Assembly (NCBI RefSeq): GCF_000192575.1 | Contig: NZ_GL876934.1 | Coordinates: forward strand, 253,197-317,196 | Source of the DNA: Novosphingobium nitrogenifigens DSM 19370 | GTDB lineage: Bacteria > Pseudomonadota > Alphaproteobacteria > Sphingomonadales > Sphingomonadaceae | Length of the DNA stretch: 64,000 nucleotides | Direction of reading: 5' to 3' | Part shown: positions 9,769 through 18,776 of the stretch, piece after piece | Layout of the letters: every line of letters starts with the position of its first letter | How positions within the stretch are numbered: position 1 is the first letter of the stretch | Program-made: the position numbers and the translations under genes | Notes under the pieces: generated by a model | Seen by the model: the letters and a program-made list of their open reading frames with translations, nothing else | Told to the model about the DNA's origin: nothing | The model's database searches: none

Positions 9769-10353
9769 ATGACTCGCCGCTGGCCCATTCCCCGGCTCGC
9801 CTTCTCTCGCCGCCGCCCGGCGCGTGAGGAAGCGGGCCATGACGAGGACCGCGTTCACCGGCTGATCCTGCCCCATCTCGACGCGGCATGGACTTACGCG
9901 CGGTATCTCACACGCGATGCGGCCCTTGCCGAAGACATCGTGCAGGACGCGTTCCTGCGGGCATTCCGGGCGCAGGCATCGTGCCACGGGGACGGCAAGG
10001 CATGGCTGATGGCGATCGTGCGCAATTGCTGGCACGACTGGCTGCGCGCGCATCGCCGTGTCGAAACAGCCGCCATCCTGACCGATCCGGTGGACGAGAA
10101 CACACCGGAAAGCCTGCTCGAACGGCAAGGCGAAACCGATCGCCTGCGCGCCGTGCTCGGCGACTTGCCCGAACCGTTTCGTGAGACGCTCGTCCTGCGC
10201 GAGCTGGAGGAAATGTCCTATCGCGAAATTGCCGAAGTGACCGGAGCCCCCATCGGCACGGTCATGTCCCGCCTTGCCCGTGGCCGCGAAATGCTGGCAA
10301 AACTGATGCTTGAAAGCGAAGAGCCGGACGAGAGAGAGGCGATGCAGCGATGA
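9769..10353 (+). CDS. ECF-family RNA polymerase sigma factor
   Basis: 194 aa. Sigma region 2 is seen around residues 30-95 (YLTRDAALAEDIVQDAFLRAFR), and region 4 near the C-terminus (LREVLEE-like LRELEEMSYREIAEV, then GTVMSRLARGRE). There is no region 1 or 3, as in ECF sigma factors. Its last codons overlap the start of the anti-sigma gene (ATGA), the usual arrangement for a sigma/anti-sigma pair. It probably controls its own operon, but I could not identify its promoter motif by eye. Confidence 0.9.
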   Translation: MTRRWPIPRLAFSRRRPAREEAGHDEDRVHRLILPHLDAAWTYARYLTRDAALAEDIVQDAFLRAFRAQASCHGDGKAWLMAIVRNCWHDWLRAHRRVETAAILTDPVDENTPESLLERQGETDRLRAVLGDLPEPFRETLVLRELEEMSYREIAEVTGAPIGTVMSRLARGREMLAKLMLESEEPDEREAMQR

Positions 10354-11120
10354 CCGACACGCCCATCCCTTGCGCGGACAAACTCCTTGCGCTCCATGCC
10401 TTTGCCGATAGCGAACTCGACGCGCTGACCACTGTCGCGATCGAGGAGCACTTGCGCACGTGCGCGGGGTGTCGCGCCGCACTCGAAAAGATCGAGGCGA
10501 CACGCGCCCTGCTCTCGCGCACTTCCCTGCGCCACCAAGCCCCCGGCGCCTTGCGCGAGAGCATCCTGGCCGAAGTCGCCCCCCGCGCCGGACAGAATCG
10601 AAAATCCCGTCGTGCGGGCGTCGCGCCATGGCTGGGCGGCGGCGTGATCGGCGCTCTCGCGGCCAGCCTTGCGCTTTTGCTCGCGGTTCCCGACATGGCC
10701 GAACCGGGCCTGTCCGACGCCTTTGTCGACGGGCAGATCCGATCGTTGCAAGGGGCCCATCTCGTCGACGTCGAAACGTCCGACCGCCACACCGTCAAAC
10801 CCTGGTTCAACGGGCGCATCACCTATGCCCCGCCGGTGGTCGACTTGCGCGACGCGGGCTTTCCGCTGGTCGGGGGGCGCCTCGACGTGGTCGAGCGCGA
10901 AAACGTCGCCGTGCTCGTCTATCGCCGCCGCCTGCACTGCATCAACCTGTTCATCCGCCCCATGCCCCGGCTGGCTTCTCCCTTTGCCGGGGAAACCCAC
11001 CGCGCGGGCTACAACCTCGTCCGCTGGAGCTCGGGTGGGCTCGAATTCTGGGCCGTGTCCGACCTCGCGTCCTCCGAGCTTCAGGAATTCCGCCGCAATT
11101 TCGAACGCGAAAGCCGCTGA
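10350..11120 (+). CDS. Membrane anti-sigma factor with zinc-finger domain
   Basis: 256 aa. The N-terminus has the zinc-binding anti-sigma motif H34-x3-C38-x2-C41 (EEHLRTCAGC). A single membrane helix follows near residues 92-112 (GGGVIGALAASLALLLAV), then a periplasmic domain of about 140 residues. Predicted to hold the preceding sigma factor at the membrane until a periplasmic signal arrives. The neighbouring exported phosphoesterase and cytochrome suggest an envelope or redox cue, which is inference. Confidence 0.87.
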   Translation: MTDTPIPCADKLLALHAFADSELDALTTVAIEEHLRTCAGCRAALEKIEATRALLSRTSLRHQAPGALRESILAEVAPRAGQNRKSRRAGVAPWLGGGVIGALAASLALLLAVPDMAEPGLSDAFVDGQIRSLQGAHLVDVETSDRHTVKPWFNGRITYAPPVVDLRDAGFPLVGGRLDVVERENVAVLVYRRRLHCINLFIRPMPRLASPFAGETHRAGYNLVRWSSGGLEFWAVSDLASSELQEFRRNFERESR

Positions 11121-11172
11121 TCGCCACACCGGCGGCTTTCGCGCGACTTATGCGGCGCGCAAGGTCGGCATA

Positions 11173-14100
11173 TTACCGCAGTTTCAGCTCGAAGCGCACG
11201 GTCCCGTCCTTTTCCTCGCCCGACGTCGATGTGGACAGGAACAGGCGGATCGGATCGATGCCGCCCTTGGTGACCAGAGCATCGCGGATGGCCGTACCCC
11301 GGGCGCGGCCAAGCGCTTCCAGATCGGCCGGGCCGGGCATGAAGCCCTTACGCAGGTGGTCGCGCAACCAGTCGATCTCACCCGTCACCCGCGCCTTGTG
11401 CCCATCGTCCCCCTTCGCTTCGGGCGCCAGTCCGGCAAAGTCGGGGTTCTGGTGGAAGCTCTGCTTGAACAGGGCCTTCAACCGCTTTTCCTGATCCGCA
11501 GGCGCAAGCGCGGCAAAGTCGACCGGCTGCCCCTTGCGTATGGGCTTGACCATCAGGGCTGCATTCATCTTGCGGTCGGCCAGAACCTTTGCATCACCGG
11601 CAAGACCGGGGCCCGCCGGAATGTCGAGATTGAGCGCGGGGCGATCGGCCAGCCCCTTGCCCAGCGCGGTCAGGCTTTCCCCGGCTGTGTCGGGCAACTG
11701 CGCCGAACCGGGGGCAAAGTCGACGAACTGCGCCTTTTCCGCTCCGGCAAACAGCGAGCCGAGGAAACGGAACGGCGCTGTCACGGCCTTGGTGATGACA
11801 TTGCCGATGATTTTCCAGATGATCGGCCCCAGCCGGAACGTCGGATCGTCAAGCGTCCCGCGCACCGGAACGTCCAGCCGGATTACCCCATGGCTGTCCT
11901 TGAGCAGCGCCGTCGCCAGCCGCACCGGCCAGGACACGCGCGCCTTGTTGGCGCTCGCCTGGCCCCACTGCAACTGATCGACGATGACATGGTGCTCGGC
12001 CTGCAAGGCGCGATTGGCAATGTGATAGGTAAAGCGGGTCGACAGCTTGCCCTTGGCAATCGAATAGCCTGCGTAGACCCCGGAATAGGGATTGAACATC
12101 GGCAGTTCGATATTGCTGAAAGCCACCTGGACATCGCTCGCGCGGTCGTAATGGAACGGGTCCATCGTGCCGCTCAGGGTGACCGGGGAATAACGGTCGT
12201 TCACTTGCCCTTGCAGATCGATCGCGGCCAGTGCCCCACCACTGTTGGTGATATTGCGCACGTGTCCATGGAGCGCATCGATCCGCGCCTCGAAACTGGG
12301 CGAAATCGAATAGTCCGCAAAGTTGAGCGTCCCGCCCTGCAACGCGAGATCGTGCAGGCGGATCGGCAAGGCGGGAGACGACGAAACGGGTGACGGTGAA
12401 ACGGCGTGAGCCACAGGTGAAGGCGCTGCCACCGCCACGACCTGCCCCTCGGATTTTGCCGCATCGCTTTTCGCAGCAGGCGTCGCGGCGGGCGTTGCCC
12501 CGGACACCAGCGGAGAGAAATTGAACGTCCGATCGGCCATGATCGCGATCCGCCCCACCGCTCCGTTCAAACGCGCGCCGGCAATGTCCACGCCGGACGG
12601 CGCGTAACGCAATCCCGACAGAGCAAGGCCGTTCCACGCGACGAGCGGCGCATCGGTTCCCGCTTCATGCAGCGCAACGCCATCAAGCGATGCGTCCCCA
12701 ACAAACCGGACACCGGCAGGCGACCACCCCTGGGCAAGAGTGACCACACCCTTTGCCCCCACCTTGCCCGACCGCAGGACAAGCCCCGGCAACGACGGCA
12801 GATAGGGCAGCACCGGCCCGACCTGGAACCCGGCAAGATCGAACCGCACCTGCCCCGCCCCGGTTCGCGGTGCGACCGTGCCTTCGCCCGAAAGCCGCGC
12901 TGCGCCGTTGATGCGCATGGCAAAGCGCAGATCGAGCGGACGGACCATGTCGGTATCGAGATTGCCCGATGCCAGATCGATCCCGGTGACTTTCATGCGA
13001 ACGGTCGGTCCAACTGCGTGGTCTTCCCACAACACGGCACCGTTGGTGAGCGCGAAGTCGGCAAGATGGACGTACCAGGACGGCGTGGCCTGCGCTTCGC
13101 CGTCCGCTTTTACCCTGCTGGCCTTCGCAGCAACAGGCGTGTATGGCGGCATCAGCCGCGCCAGATTGAACGCTCCTCCGGCAGACCGGCGCAGCGGAAC
13201 CTCGAGTCCCGAAAGATGCAGAGCCCCGAGCATCATCCGGCGCGCGCCGTAATCCAGCCGCGCCTCGTCGAGCCGCGCTTCGGCAAGATGAAGCGCCTGC
13301 GTCTTGTCTGGCCCATCGACCCGCACATCGTTCAGAACCGCCCCTTGCGCCAGTCCGGTCAGGCTGCCGAGCGCGTGATCGGACCCGATGGCAAGGTCGA
13401 TCCGGCCATGCCCCAGATCCATCTTTCCGGCATGGGCACTGCCCCGAAACAGCGTGCCGCCGTCGAGACCGACATCGGCAAGTCCCAGACGCGCGACATC
13501 GACGCCGAGCCGGGTCGCGCCACCGGCGTAACGCACGGCATAGCGTCCGGCAGCCGATGCCTTGCCGCTGGTCGGAATCACCGGTAACCACGGACTGAGA
13601 TAGCGATAGAGCGTGTCGGCACGCAGGTCCGCGACCGCGAAACTGCCGGTCGAACCAAGCGGGGTCAGCGAGAGACGCCCCCGCCAGTCGAACCGCTCGC
13701 CCGCATCGCTTGCCGCCGCGAACGTGAAATCACCCGATCCGCTCGCCGACGTACGCAAATCCTTGAGCGTGAACGTGACCGGCTCCAGTCGCGACCGCGG
13801 CTGCAACGGCAGGCTGAGATCGGCAAAGGCCACTTGCCCGCCCGCAATGGTCAGACGATCGATGCGCAAGGCCAGCGGCTTGGTCGCTTCACCGGTCGAG
13901 GGCGGAATCAACTCGGCCAGATTGAGCGAACCGTCCCGCCGCACGATCGCATCGACGGCAGGCCTGTCGAGCCCCACTTCGGGCAAGTGCCAGGCTTTCT
14001 CGAACACCGACAGCGGCGCCATCTTCAGATGCAGATGCCCCAGCGCAACCATCGGATGCGTCGGATCGTCCACCGCGATCGAGTCGATATCGAGCGTGAA

Positions 14101-14310
14101 ACGGAGCGGATCGAAACGGATTTCACCCAGCGCCAGCCGCTTGTGCAGGCGATCATGGGTCCAACCCACCGCTTGCGAACGCAATACACGGGGGACCAGC
14201 CAATACCCCGCGGCAAGATAGCCGAGCACAAGCAGGATCAGGACGGCCGGAGCGATCCACCACTTGCGACGTGCGGGGGCCATGCGAGGCGTTTCAGCGG
14301 GATTTACCAT
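11173..14310 (-). CDS. DUF748 / AsmA-like envelope protein
   Basis: About 1,045 aa. One N-terminal membrane anchor (WWIAPAVLILLVLGYLAAGYWLV) is followed by long beta-rich repeats typical of DUF748 (LHLKMAPLSVFEKAWHLPEVGLDRPAVDAIVR, split here by residues 90-125). Such proteins belong to the AsmA-like/TamB-type group thought to bridge or tune the outer membrane. A second DUF748-like segment occupies the last 350 residues, and an Ala/Pro-rich linker lies between them. Start: ATG at 14310; a TTG 6 nt upstream is an alternative. Monocistronic. No specific substrate is implied. Confidence 0.82.
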   Translation of the reverse strand: MVNPAETPRMAPARRKWWIAPAVLILLVLGYLAAGYWLVPRVLRSQAVGWTHDRLHKRLALGEIRFDPLRFTLDIDSIAVDDPTHPMVALGHLHLKMAPLSVFEKAWHLPEVGLDRPAVDAIVRRDGSLNLAELIPPSTGEATKPLALRIDRLTIAGGQVAFADLSLPLQPRSRLEPVTFTLKDLRTSASGSGDFTFAAASDAGERFDWRGRLSLTPLGSTGSFAVADLRADTLYRYLSPWLPVIPTSGKASAAGRYAVRYAGGATRLGVDVARLGLADVGLDGGTLFRGSAHAGKMDLGHGRIDLAIGSDHALGSLTGLAQGAVLNDVRVDGPDKTQALHLAEARLDEARLDYGARRMMLGALHLSGLEVPLRRSAGGAFNLARLMPPYTPVAAKASRVKADGEAQATPSWYVHLADFALTNGAVLWEDHAVGPTVRMKVTGIDLASGNLDTDMVRPLDLRFAMRINGAARLSGEGTVAPRTGAGQVRFDLAGFQVGPVLPYLPSLPGLVLRSGKVGAKGVVTLAQGWSPAGVRFVGDASLDGVALHEAGTDAPLVAWNGLALSGLRYAPSGVDIAGARLNGAVGRIAIMADRTFNFSPLVSGATPAATPAAKSDAAKSEGQVVAVAAPSPVAHAVSPSPVSSSPALPIRLHDLALQGGTLNFADYSISPSFEARIDALHGHVRNITNSGGALAAIDLQGQVNDRYSPVTLSGTMDPFHYDRASDVQVAFSNIELPMFNPYSGVYAGYSIAKGKLSTRFTYHIANRALQAEHHVIVDQLQWGQASANKARVSWPVRLATALLKDSHGVIRLDVPVRGTLDDPTFRLGPIIWKIIGNVITKAVTAPFRFLGSLFAGAEKAQFVDFAPGSAQLPDTAGESLTALGKGLADRPALNLDIPAGPGLAGDAKVLADRKMNAALMVKPIRKGQPVDFAALAPADQEKRLKALFKQSFHQNPDFAGLAPEAKGDDGHKARVTGEIDWLRDHLRKGFMPGPADLEALGRARGTAIRDALVTKGGIDPIRLFLSTSTSGEEKDGTVRFELKLR

Positions 14311-14672
14311 GTCCAATAACTCTCGGCGTCCGTTTCCGATCAGCCCCTTAGTGGCTGTTTCACAATTAGCCTATCGGCGAATTTCGAAAGCTTCATCGCC
14401 TCTCCCCAGCTACAGCCCGCTTCCTGAACGAAAGTGGATAAGGCATCGCCATTTCCAGTTCTTGCCGAGTTATCTCGAAAACAAGACGTCAATACAGACC
14501 AACGATACCTTCGCCATCAACTAAGCCGACCACGGGATTCGAAAACGAATACCAGCCATCAACCGACACCCCAGCGGAAACTTCATCTTAAGAAATCAAC
14601 AATAAACTAAAGTCATAAATTCCACCTTCCTTTTGTTTCGACAATCCCCCCACGACCGGACCAGTGCGCGCC
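14311..14672. other. Divergent intergenic region, AT-rich
   Basis: Lies between the divergent DUF748 and GGDEF-EAL genes. Base composition drops sharply to AT-rich over roughly 14,440-14,640. No open frame looks coding and I see no convincing stem-loop. It probably holds the two divergent promoters. Confidence 0.5.
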
Positions 14673-16436
14673 ATGAAAACCGTCAAACCCGATGACCTGT
14701 TCAAAGGCGCGCAGGAAGTCGACATCTCCAACGCACTGTCGATGCGGCATCCGGACGACTGGGCAACTTTCTACAAGGAAGCCCTCGACGAAGCTGCCAT
14801 CGTCGCGATGACGGACCCGGACGGCACGATCACCTCGGTCAACAAGAAGTTCTGTGAAATCAGCGGATACCGCGAACATGAACTGATCGGCGCCAACCAC
14901 CGACTGCTGCGATCGGGGATCCACGATCGCGCGTTCTGGCGCGACTTCTACCAGACGATCACCCGGGGTCACGTCTGGCACGGCAATATCTGCAACCGGG
15001 CAAAATCAGGCCATCACTACTGGGTCGACACGACGATCGTCCCGCACAAGGACGCCACCGGACGCATCCACAGCTACACGGCAATCCGTTTCGACATCAC
15101 CCCGCAAAAGGTCGCCGAAGAACGCCTGTGGAAACTGGCGAACACCGACCCCCTGACCGGACTGCCGAACCGTCGTCGTTTTCTGGAAAACCTGCAGTCC
15201 CTGACCGACACCGGCGCTGAAAACGGCATCATCCTCGGCCTGATGGACATCGACAACTTCAAGGGACTGAATGACAGCCTCGGGCATACCGTCGGCGACC
15301 ATGTCCTTCAGCATGTGGCGAACCGGATCAGGGAAACTTTGGAAGCCGAAGACATCGTCGCACGCCTGGGTGGCGATGAATTTGCCCTGATTCTGCGTCA
15401 TTGTGCCTCCAATACCGAGGCTGAAGAACGCATTGCCCGGATCGAGGATGCCTTGTCCGAACTCATCCCGCTGGGCCGGGACAGCAGGCGGGTGTCCGCC
15501 TCGCTTGGACTGACCCGCTTCCCCGAAGGCGGAGCAACCGCGAACGAACTGATGAAGCACGCGGACATCGCGCTTTACAAGGCAAAGGCCAACGGTCGCA
15601 ATCGCACCGAATTCTTTACCGATTCCATGCGCGAGGAAGTGATCCGGCACACCGAACTGCTGCATCGCTTCGAAAACGCGCTTCGGAACAACGAACTCGA
15701 AGTCCACTATCAGCCGGTCATGCCCCTGACCCGGCAGGCCCCGTTCAAGATGGAAGCCCTGCTACGCTGGCGCCATCCCGAGCAAGGCCTGCTCTACCCT
15801 CCCCAATTCATGGATGCCCTGCTCGACGAGGGGCTAGCAACCATGGCGGATTTCCATGTTCTGGAAACCGTGCTCCGCGATCTCCGCCGATTCCACGCCG
15901 ATGGAGCAAGGCCGCAGATGGTGACGATCAATGCGACCATGGGCGATTTTCGCAGCCCGCATTTCATCGCCCGCATTCTGACCGCGATCGAGGACGGCGA
16001 GATCGCCCCCGCCAACCTCTGTGTCGAAATTACCGAGGGGATGATTCTGGACGACCGCAGCAGCGTCGCACGCGCCGGCATCGAAAAACTCCATGCCCAC
16101 GGCATCCTGACCGCCTTCGACGATTTCGGCACCGGTTACGCTTCGCTGCGCGACCTGCGCGACCTGCCGGTCGACTTCATCAAGATCGACAAGAGCTTCA
16201 TCGTCTCCCTCACCACCGACGCGGCCGACCGGGCAATCGTGCAAACCGTCATCGAGCTTGCCCACCATCTCGGGAAACGGGTCGTCGCCGAAGGCGTGGA
16301 CGACCCCGCCAAACTCGCGATCCTGCGAGAATTCGGCTGCGATTCCATCCAGGGCTTCCTGATCTCCCCCGCCCTGCCGCTCGACGCCATCCGCCAATTC
16401 CTCCTCGACGGACGAGCCGACGAACTCAGGATCTGA
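14673..16436 (+). CDS. PAS-GGDEF-EAL c-di-GMP turnover protein
   Basis: 587 aa, no membrane helix, so cytoplasmic. A PAS domain at about residues 35-150 (DPDGTITSVNKKFCEISGY) is followed by GGDEF with an intact active site (ARLGGDEFALIL). The EAL domain keeps EALLRW, the FDDFGTGYASL segment, KIDKSFI and VAEGVDD, so both cyclase and phosphodiesterase activities look possible. ATG at 14673 was chosen over a GTG 9 nt upstream. It stands alone. Confidence 0.9.
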   Translation: MKTVKPDDLFKGAQEVDISNALSMRHPDDWATFYKEALDEAAIVAMTDPDGTITSVNKKFCEISGYREHELIGANHRLLRSGIHDRAFWRDFYQTITRGHVWHGNICNRAKSGHHYWVDTTIVPHKDATGRIHSYTAIRFDITPQKVAEERLWKLANTDPLTGLPNRRRFLENLQSLTDTGAENGIILGLMDIDNFKGLNDSLGHTVGDHVLQHVANRIRETLEAEDIVARLGGDEFALILRHCASNTEAEERIARIEDALSELIPLGRDSRRVSASLGLTRFPEGGATANELMKHADIALYKAKANGRNRTEFFTDSMREEVIRHTELLHRFENALRNNELEVHYQPVMPLTRQAPFKMEALLRWRHPEQGLLYPPQFMDALLDEGLATMADFHVLETVLRDLRRFHADGARPQMVTINATMGDFRSPHFIARILTAIEDGEIAPANLCVEITEGMILDDRSSVARAGIEKLHAHGILTAFDDFGTGYASLRDLRDLPVDFIKIDKSFIVSLTTDAADRAIVQTVIELAHHLGKRVVAEGVDDPAKLAILREFGCDSIQGFLISPALPLDAIRQFLLDGRADELRI

Positions 16437-16597
16437 TCTGGCGCCGAACGAGGCAACGTCTTCGGATGGGCAAAGCCTTCACTTTCGAAGCAAGAGAAGC
16501 TGCCTCTGTCAGTGACAAAATGGATGCGCATGTCTCGCGGATCAAAATGATCGAAAGCGCATCTGCCGACTGATGAAAATACCTTATCTCAGCGTCC

Positions 16598-16659
16598 ACC
16601 AACACCCCCTGAGAGGCAGAAAGCCTAATAAAGCAAATCTTTCAGGGGTGGTGTTTGGT
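16598..16659 (-). terminator. Large stem-loop at the 3' end of tRNA-Lys
   Basis: Read on the minus strand, the segment starting at the tRNA CCA end pairs with a segment about 45 nt further on: a 7-bp core (CCCCTGA with TCAGGGG), then CACAA with TTGTG and CCA with TGG, separated by small bulges. The 29-nt loop contains its own small AGGC/GCCT stem. There is only a weak T-rich tract, so it may be a terminator or a 3'-processing structure. Confidence 0.45.
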
Positions 16660-16731
16660 GAGCCCAGCTGGATTCGAACCAGCGACCTACTGATTAAAAG
16701 TCAGTTGCTCTACCGACTGAGCTATGGGCCC
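16656..16731 (-). tRNA. tRNA-Lys (anticodon TTT)
   Basis: A 76-nt cloverleaf on the minus strand with encoded CCA. The acceptor arm GGGCCCA pairs with TGGGCTC (one G-U), the anticodon arm CTGACTTTTAATCAG places TTT at 34-36, and the T arm contains GGTTCGAATCC. The D arm (AGCTCAGTCGGTAGAGC) is normal. The 5' end of the tRNA lies inside the last codons of folK. Confidence 0.97.
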
Positions 16732-17262
16732 GGCACCTTGCGGTGCGCGTGCCTTAGGGGGCGCGGGGCGGCGGGTCAAGCGGGCGAGGAGGTGTTTCAC
16801 ACGAAGTGCGGTTTCAGGGTCGCGCCAATCGGGGGCGATCGCGGCGGCGGGGATCAGGACGAAAGCCCGCTTGCGATATTCGCGATGGGGGATGACAAGA
16901 CGGCGGTCGCGCCAGACACCCCGGCTCCACAACACGATGTCGAGATCGAGCGTGCGGGCGCTCCAGCGTTGGGAGCGGCGAGTGCGCCCGAAGGAGGCCT
17001 CGATCGCCTGCAATCGATCGAGCAGCTCAAGCGGAGCGAGCGCGCTTTCGATCAAGGCCGCAGCATTGGCATACATGCGCCGCGAAGGGCCGAGCGGAAC
17101 CGTCGCGATGACCGGGGACGTTGCCAGAACCCGGTGACCATCGGCCCGGAGCGCGGCAAAAGCCGCACTCAGCACCCGCGACGGCGTGCCGTGGCGCGGG
17201 TGGGCGATATTGGATCCCAGAGCGATCAGGAAGCGGTCACTGCCCCCGCGTGTCTGCGTCAC
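16687..17262 (-). CDS. folK: 2-amino-4-hydroxy-6-hydroxymethyldihydropteridine pyrophosphokinase
   Basis: Transfers pyrophosphate from ATP to hydroxymethyl-dihydropterin in folate synthesis. 191 aa, with the HPPK hallmarks LIALGSNI, LLDRLQAIEASFGR and the ARTLDLDIVLW motif, then IPHREYRKRAFVL. The GTG start overlaps the nitrilase stop (GTGA), which decides the start. The reading frame has no stop before the tRNA-Lys gene: the last 15 or so residues (GPIAQSVEQLTFNQ) are encoded by the 5' half of the tRNA. Confidence 0.9.
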   Translation of the reverse strand: MTQTRGGSDRFLIALGSNIAHPRHGTPSRVLSAAFAALRADGHRVLATSPVIATVPLGPSRRMYANAAALIESALAPLELLDRLQAIEASFGRTRRSQRWSARTLDLDIVLWSRGVWRDRRLVIPHREYRKRAFVLIPAAAIAPDWRDPETALRVKHLLARLTRRPAPPKARAPQGAGPIAQSVEQLTFNQ

Positions 17263-18113
17263 TTGTCCTGAGCAAGCCGGGCGTAGAGTTCGGGACGACG
17301 GTCGCGGAAAAAGCCCATCCCTGCGCGATGCTTGCGCGCAAGAGCAAGGTCGAGCGTCGCCACCAGCACGCCGGTTTCCTCGGCCCCGTATTCGACGACC
17401 AGATCGCCCCATTCGTTGCTGATGAAGCTGTTGCCGTAGAAAGTCTGCCCGTTTTCCTCGACGCCGATGCGGTTGGCGGCAATGACCGGCATGCAGTTCG
17501 AAGCGGCATGGCCCTGCATCGCGCGGCGCCAGACCCGACTGGTGTCGAGATCCGCGTCATAGGGCTCGGACCCGATCGCGGTCGGATAGAACAGCACTTC
17601 GGCGCCCATCAGCGCCATGGCGCGGGCGCATTCGGGATACCACTGGTCCCAGCACACCCCGACACCGATCCGCGCGCCGAAAACGTCCCACACCTTGAAC
17701 CCGGTATTGCCGGGACGAAAATAGTACTTTTCCTCGTACCCCGGCCCATCGGGAATATGACTCTTGCGATAGATGCCCATGATCTCGCCGTCCGGGCCGA
17801 TCATCGCCAGGGTGTTGTAGAAATGCTGTCCGTCGCGCTCGAAAAAGCTGGTCGGGATGGCAACGCCGAGCGCCCGCGCCAGCTTGCGCATGGTCGCGAC
17901 CGAGGGATCGCTTTCCAGCGGATGCGCGAGCGCGAAACGCGCTTCGTCTTCCTGCTGGCAGAAATAGAAACCGGCGAAAAGCTCGGGCGGAAGGATCACG
18001 CGCGCGCCGTGCCCGGCGGCCTGTTCGACAAGCTCTGCCACCGCCATGATGTTGACGGCCGGATCGGGATCGTTGAGCGCCAGTTGCAGCGCGGCAAGGG
18101 TGAGTTGGGTCAT
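17259..18113 (-). CDS. aguB: Nitrilase-superfamily hydrolase, N-carbamoylputrescine amidase type
   Basis: Predicted to hydrolyse N-carbamoylputrescine to putrescine, CO2 and ammonia. 284 aa, the family length. The Glu-Lys-Cys triad is at E44 (PPELFAG), K117 (YRKSHIPDG) and C154 (GVCWDQWYPE). The CWDQWYPE context and YYFRPGNTGF are typical of AguB rather than of beta-ureidopropionase. No agmatine deiminase gene is nearby, so the exact substrate rests on family resemblance. It is translationally coupled to folK downstream. Confidence 0.85.
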   Translation of the reverse strand: MTQLTLAALQLALNDPDPAVNIMAVAELVEQAAGHGARVILPPELFAGFYFCQQEDEARFALAHPLESDPSVATMRKLARALGVAIPTSFFERDGQHFYNTLAMIGPDGEIMGIYRKSHIPDGPGYEEKYYFRPGNTGFKVWDVFGARIGVGVCWDQWYPECARAMALMGAEVLFYPTAIGSEPYDADLDTSRVWRRAMQGHAASNCMPVIAANRIGVEENGQTFYGNSFISNEWGDLVVEYGAEETGVLVATLDLALARKHRAGMGFFRDRRPELYARLAQDK

Positions 18114-18223
18114 GACGCGCCAGACCTAGTCCGATCGCCGCCCTGTTTCAACGACGGGACGATGACAGGTCGCACAAGGCTTCCTATCTGATGGGCAGGA
18201 TGACGACAGAAAGGACCGATCCC

Positions 18224-18751
18224 ATGGCTCAGGCCATCCTTGCCGGAGGCTGCTTCTGGTGCACCGAAGCGGTGTTCCGCGATGTCATCGGCGTCAGCAA
18301 CGTCGAAAGCGGCTATATCGGCGGCACCGTACCCCACCCCACCTACAAGCAGGTCTGCGGCGGCGACACCGGCCATGCCGAGGCGATCCGCGTGACATTC
18401 GATCCCGAAACGATCGCGCTTGCCGACATTCTCGACATCTTCTTTGCGACGCACGATCCGACGCAGCTCAATCGCCAGGGCAACGATGTCGGCACGCAAT
18501 ACCGCTCTGCCCTGTTCCCCCTCGACGAGGCGCAGCGCGACGAAGCGCAGGCCGCCATCACGCGGGCCCAGGCCGATCGCCCTGCCCCGATCGTCACCAC
18601 GATCGAAGGCCCCGCGACCTGGTATCCGGCCGAGGATTATCATCAGGACTATTGGGAAGGCGAAGGACAGCGCAATCCCTATTGCCTCGCGGTCATTCCG
18701 CCCAAGCTTGCCAAGCTGCGCAAGAGCTTTGCCGCCCGCGCCAAGGCATGA
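18224..18751 (+). CDS. msrA: Peptide methionine (S)-S-oxide reductase
   Basis: Repairs oxidised methionine. 175 aa from ATG 18224; longer in-frame starts are poor. The catalytic motif GGCFWC puts the nucleophile at C10, followed by [33 protein letters not shown] and HQDYWEGE. The resolving cysteine candidate is in KQVCGGD or NPYC. A divergent neighbour of the nitrilase gene. Confidence 0.96.
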   Translation: MAQAILAGGCFWCTEAVFRDVIGVSNVESGYIGGTVPHPTYKQVCGGDTGHAEAIRVTFDPETIALADILDIFFATHDPTQLNRQGNDVGTQYRSALFPLDEAQRDEAQAAITRAQADRPAPIVTTIEGPATWYPAEDYHQDYWEGEGQRNPYCLAVIPPKLAKLRKSFAARAKA

Positions 18752-18776
18752 TCGGGACGGCCTGCCTCCTGTTCGA

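Noticed and set aside
16656..16731. An integration site for a mobile element at tRNA-Lys
   Set aside because: No integrase, no repeated tRNA end and no composition change was found beside it.
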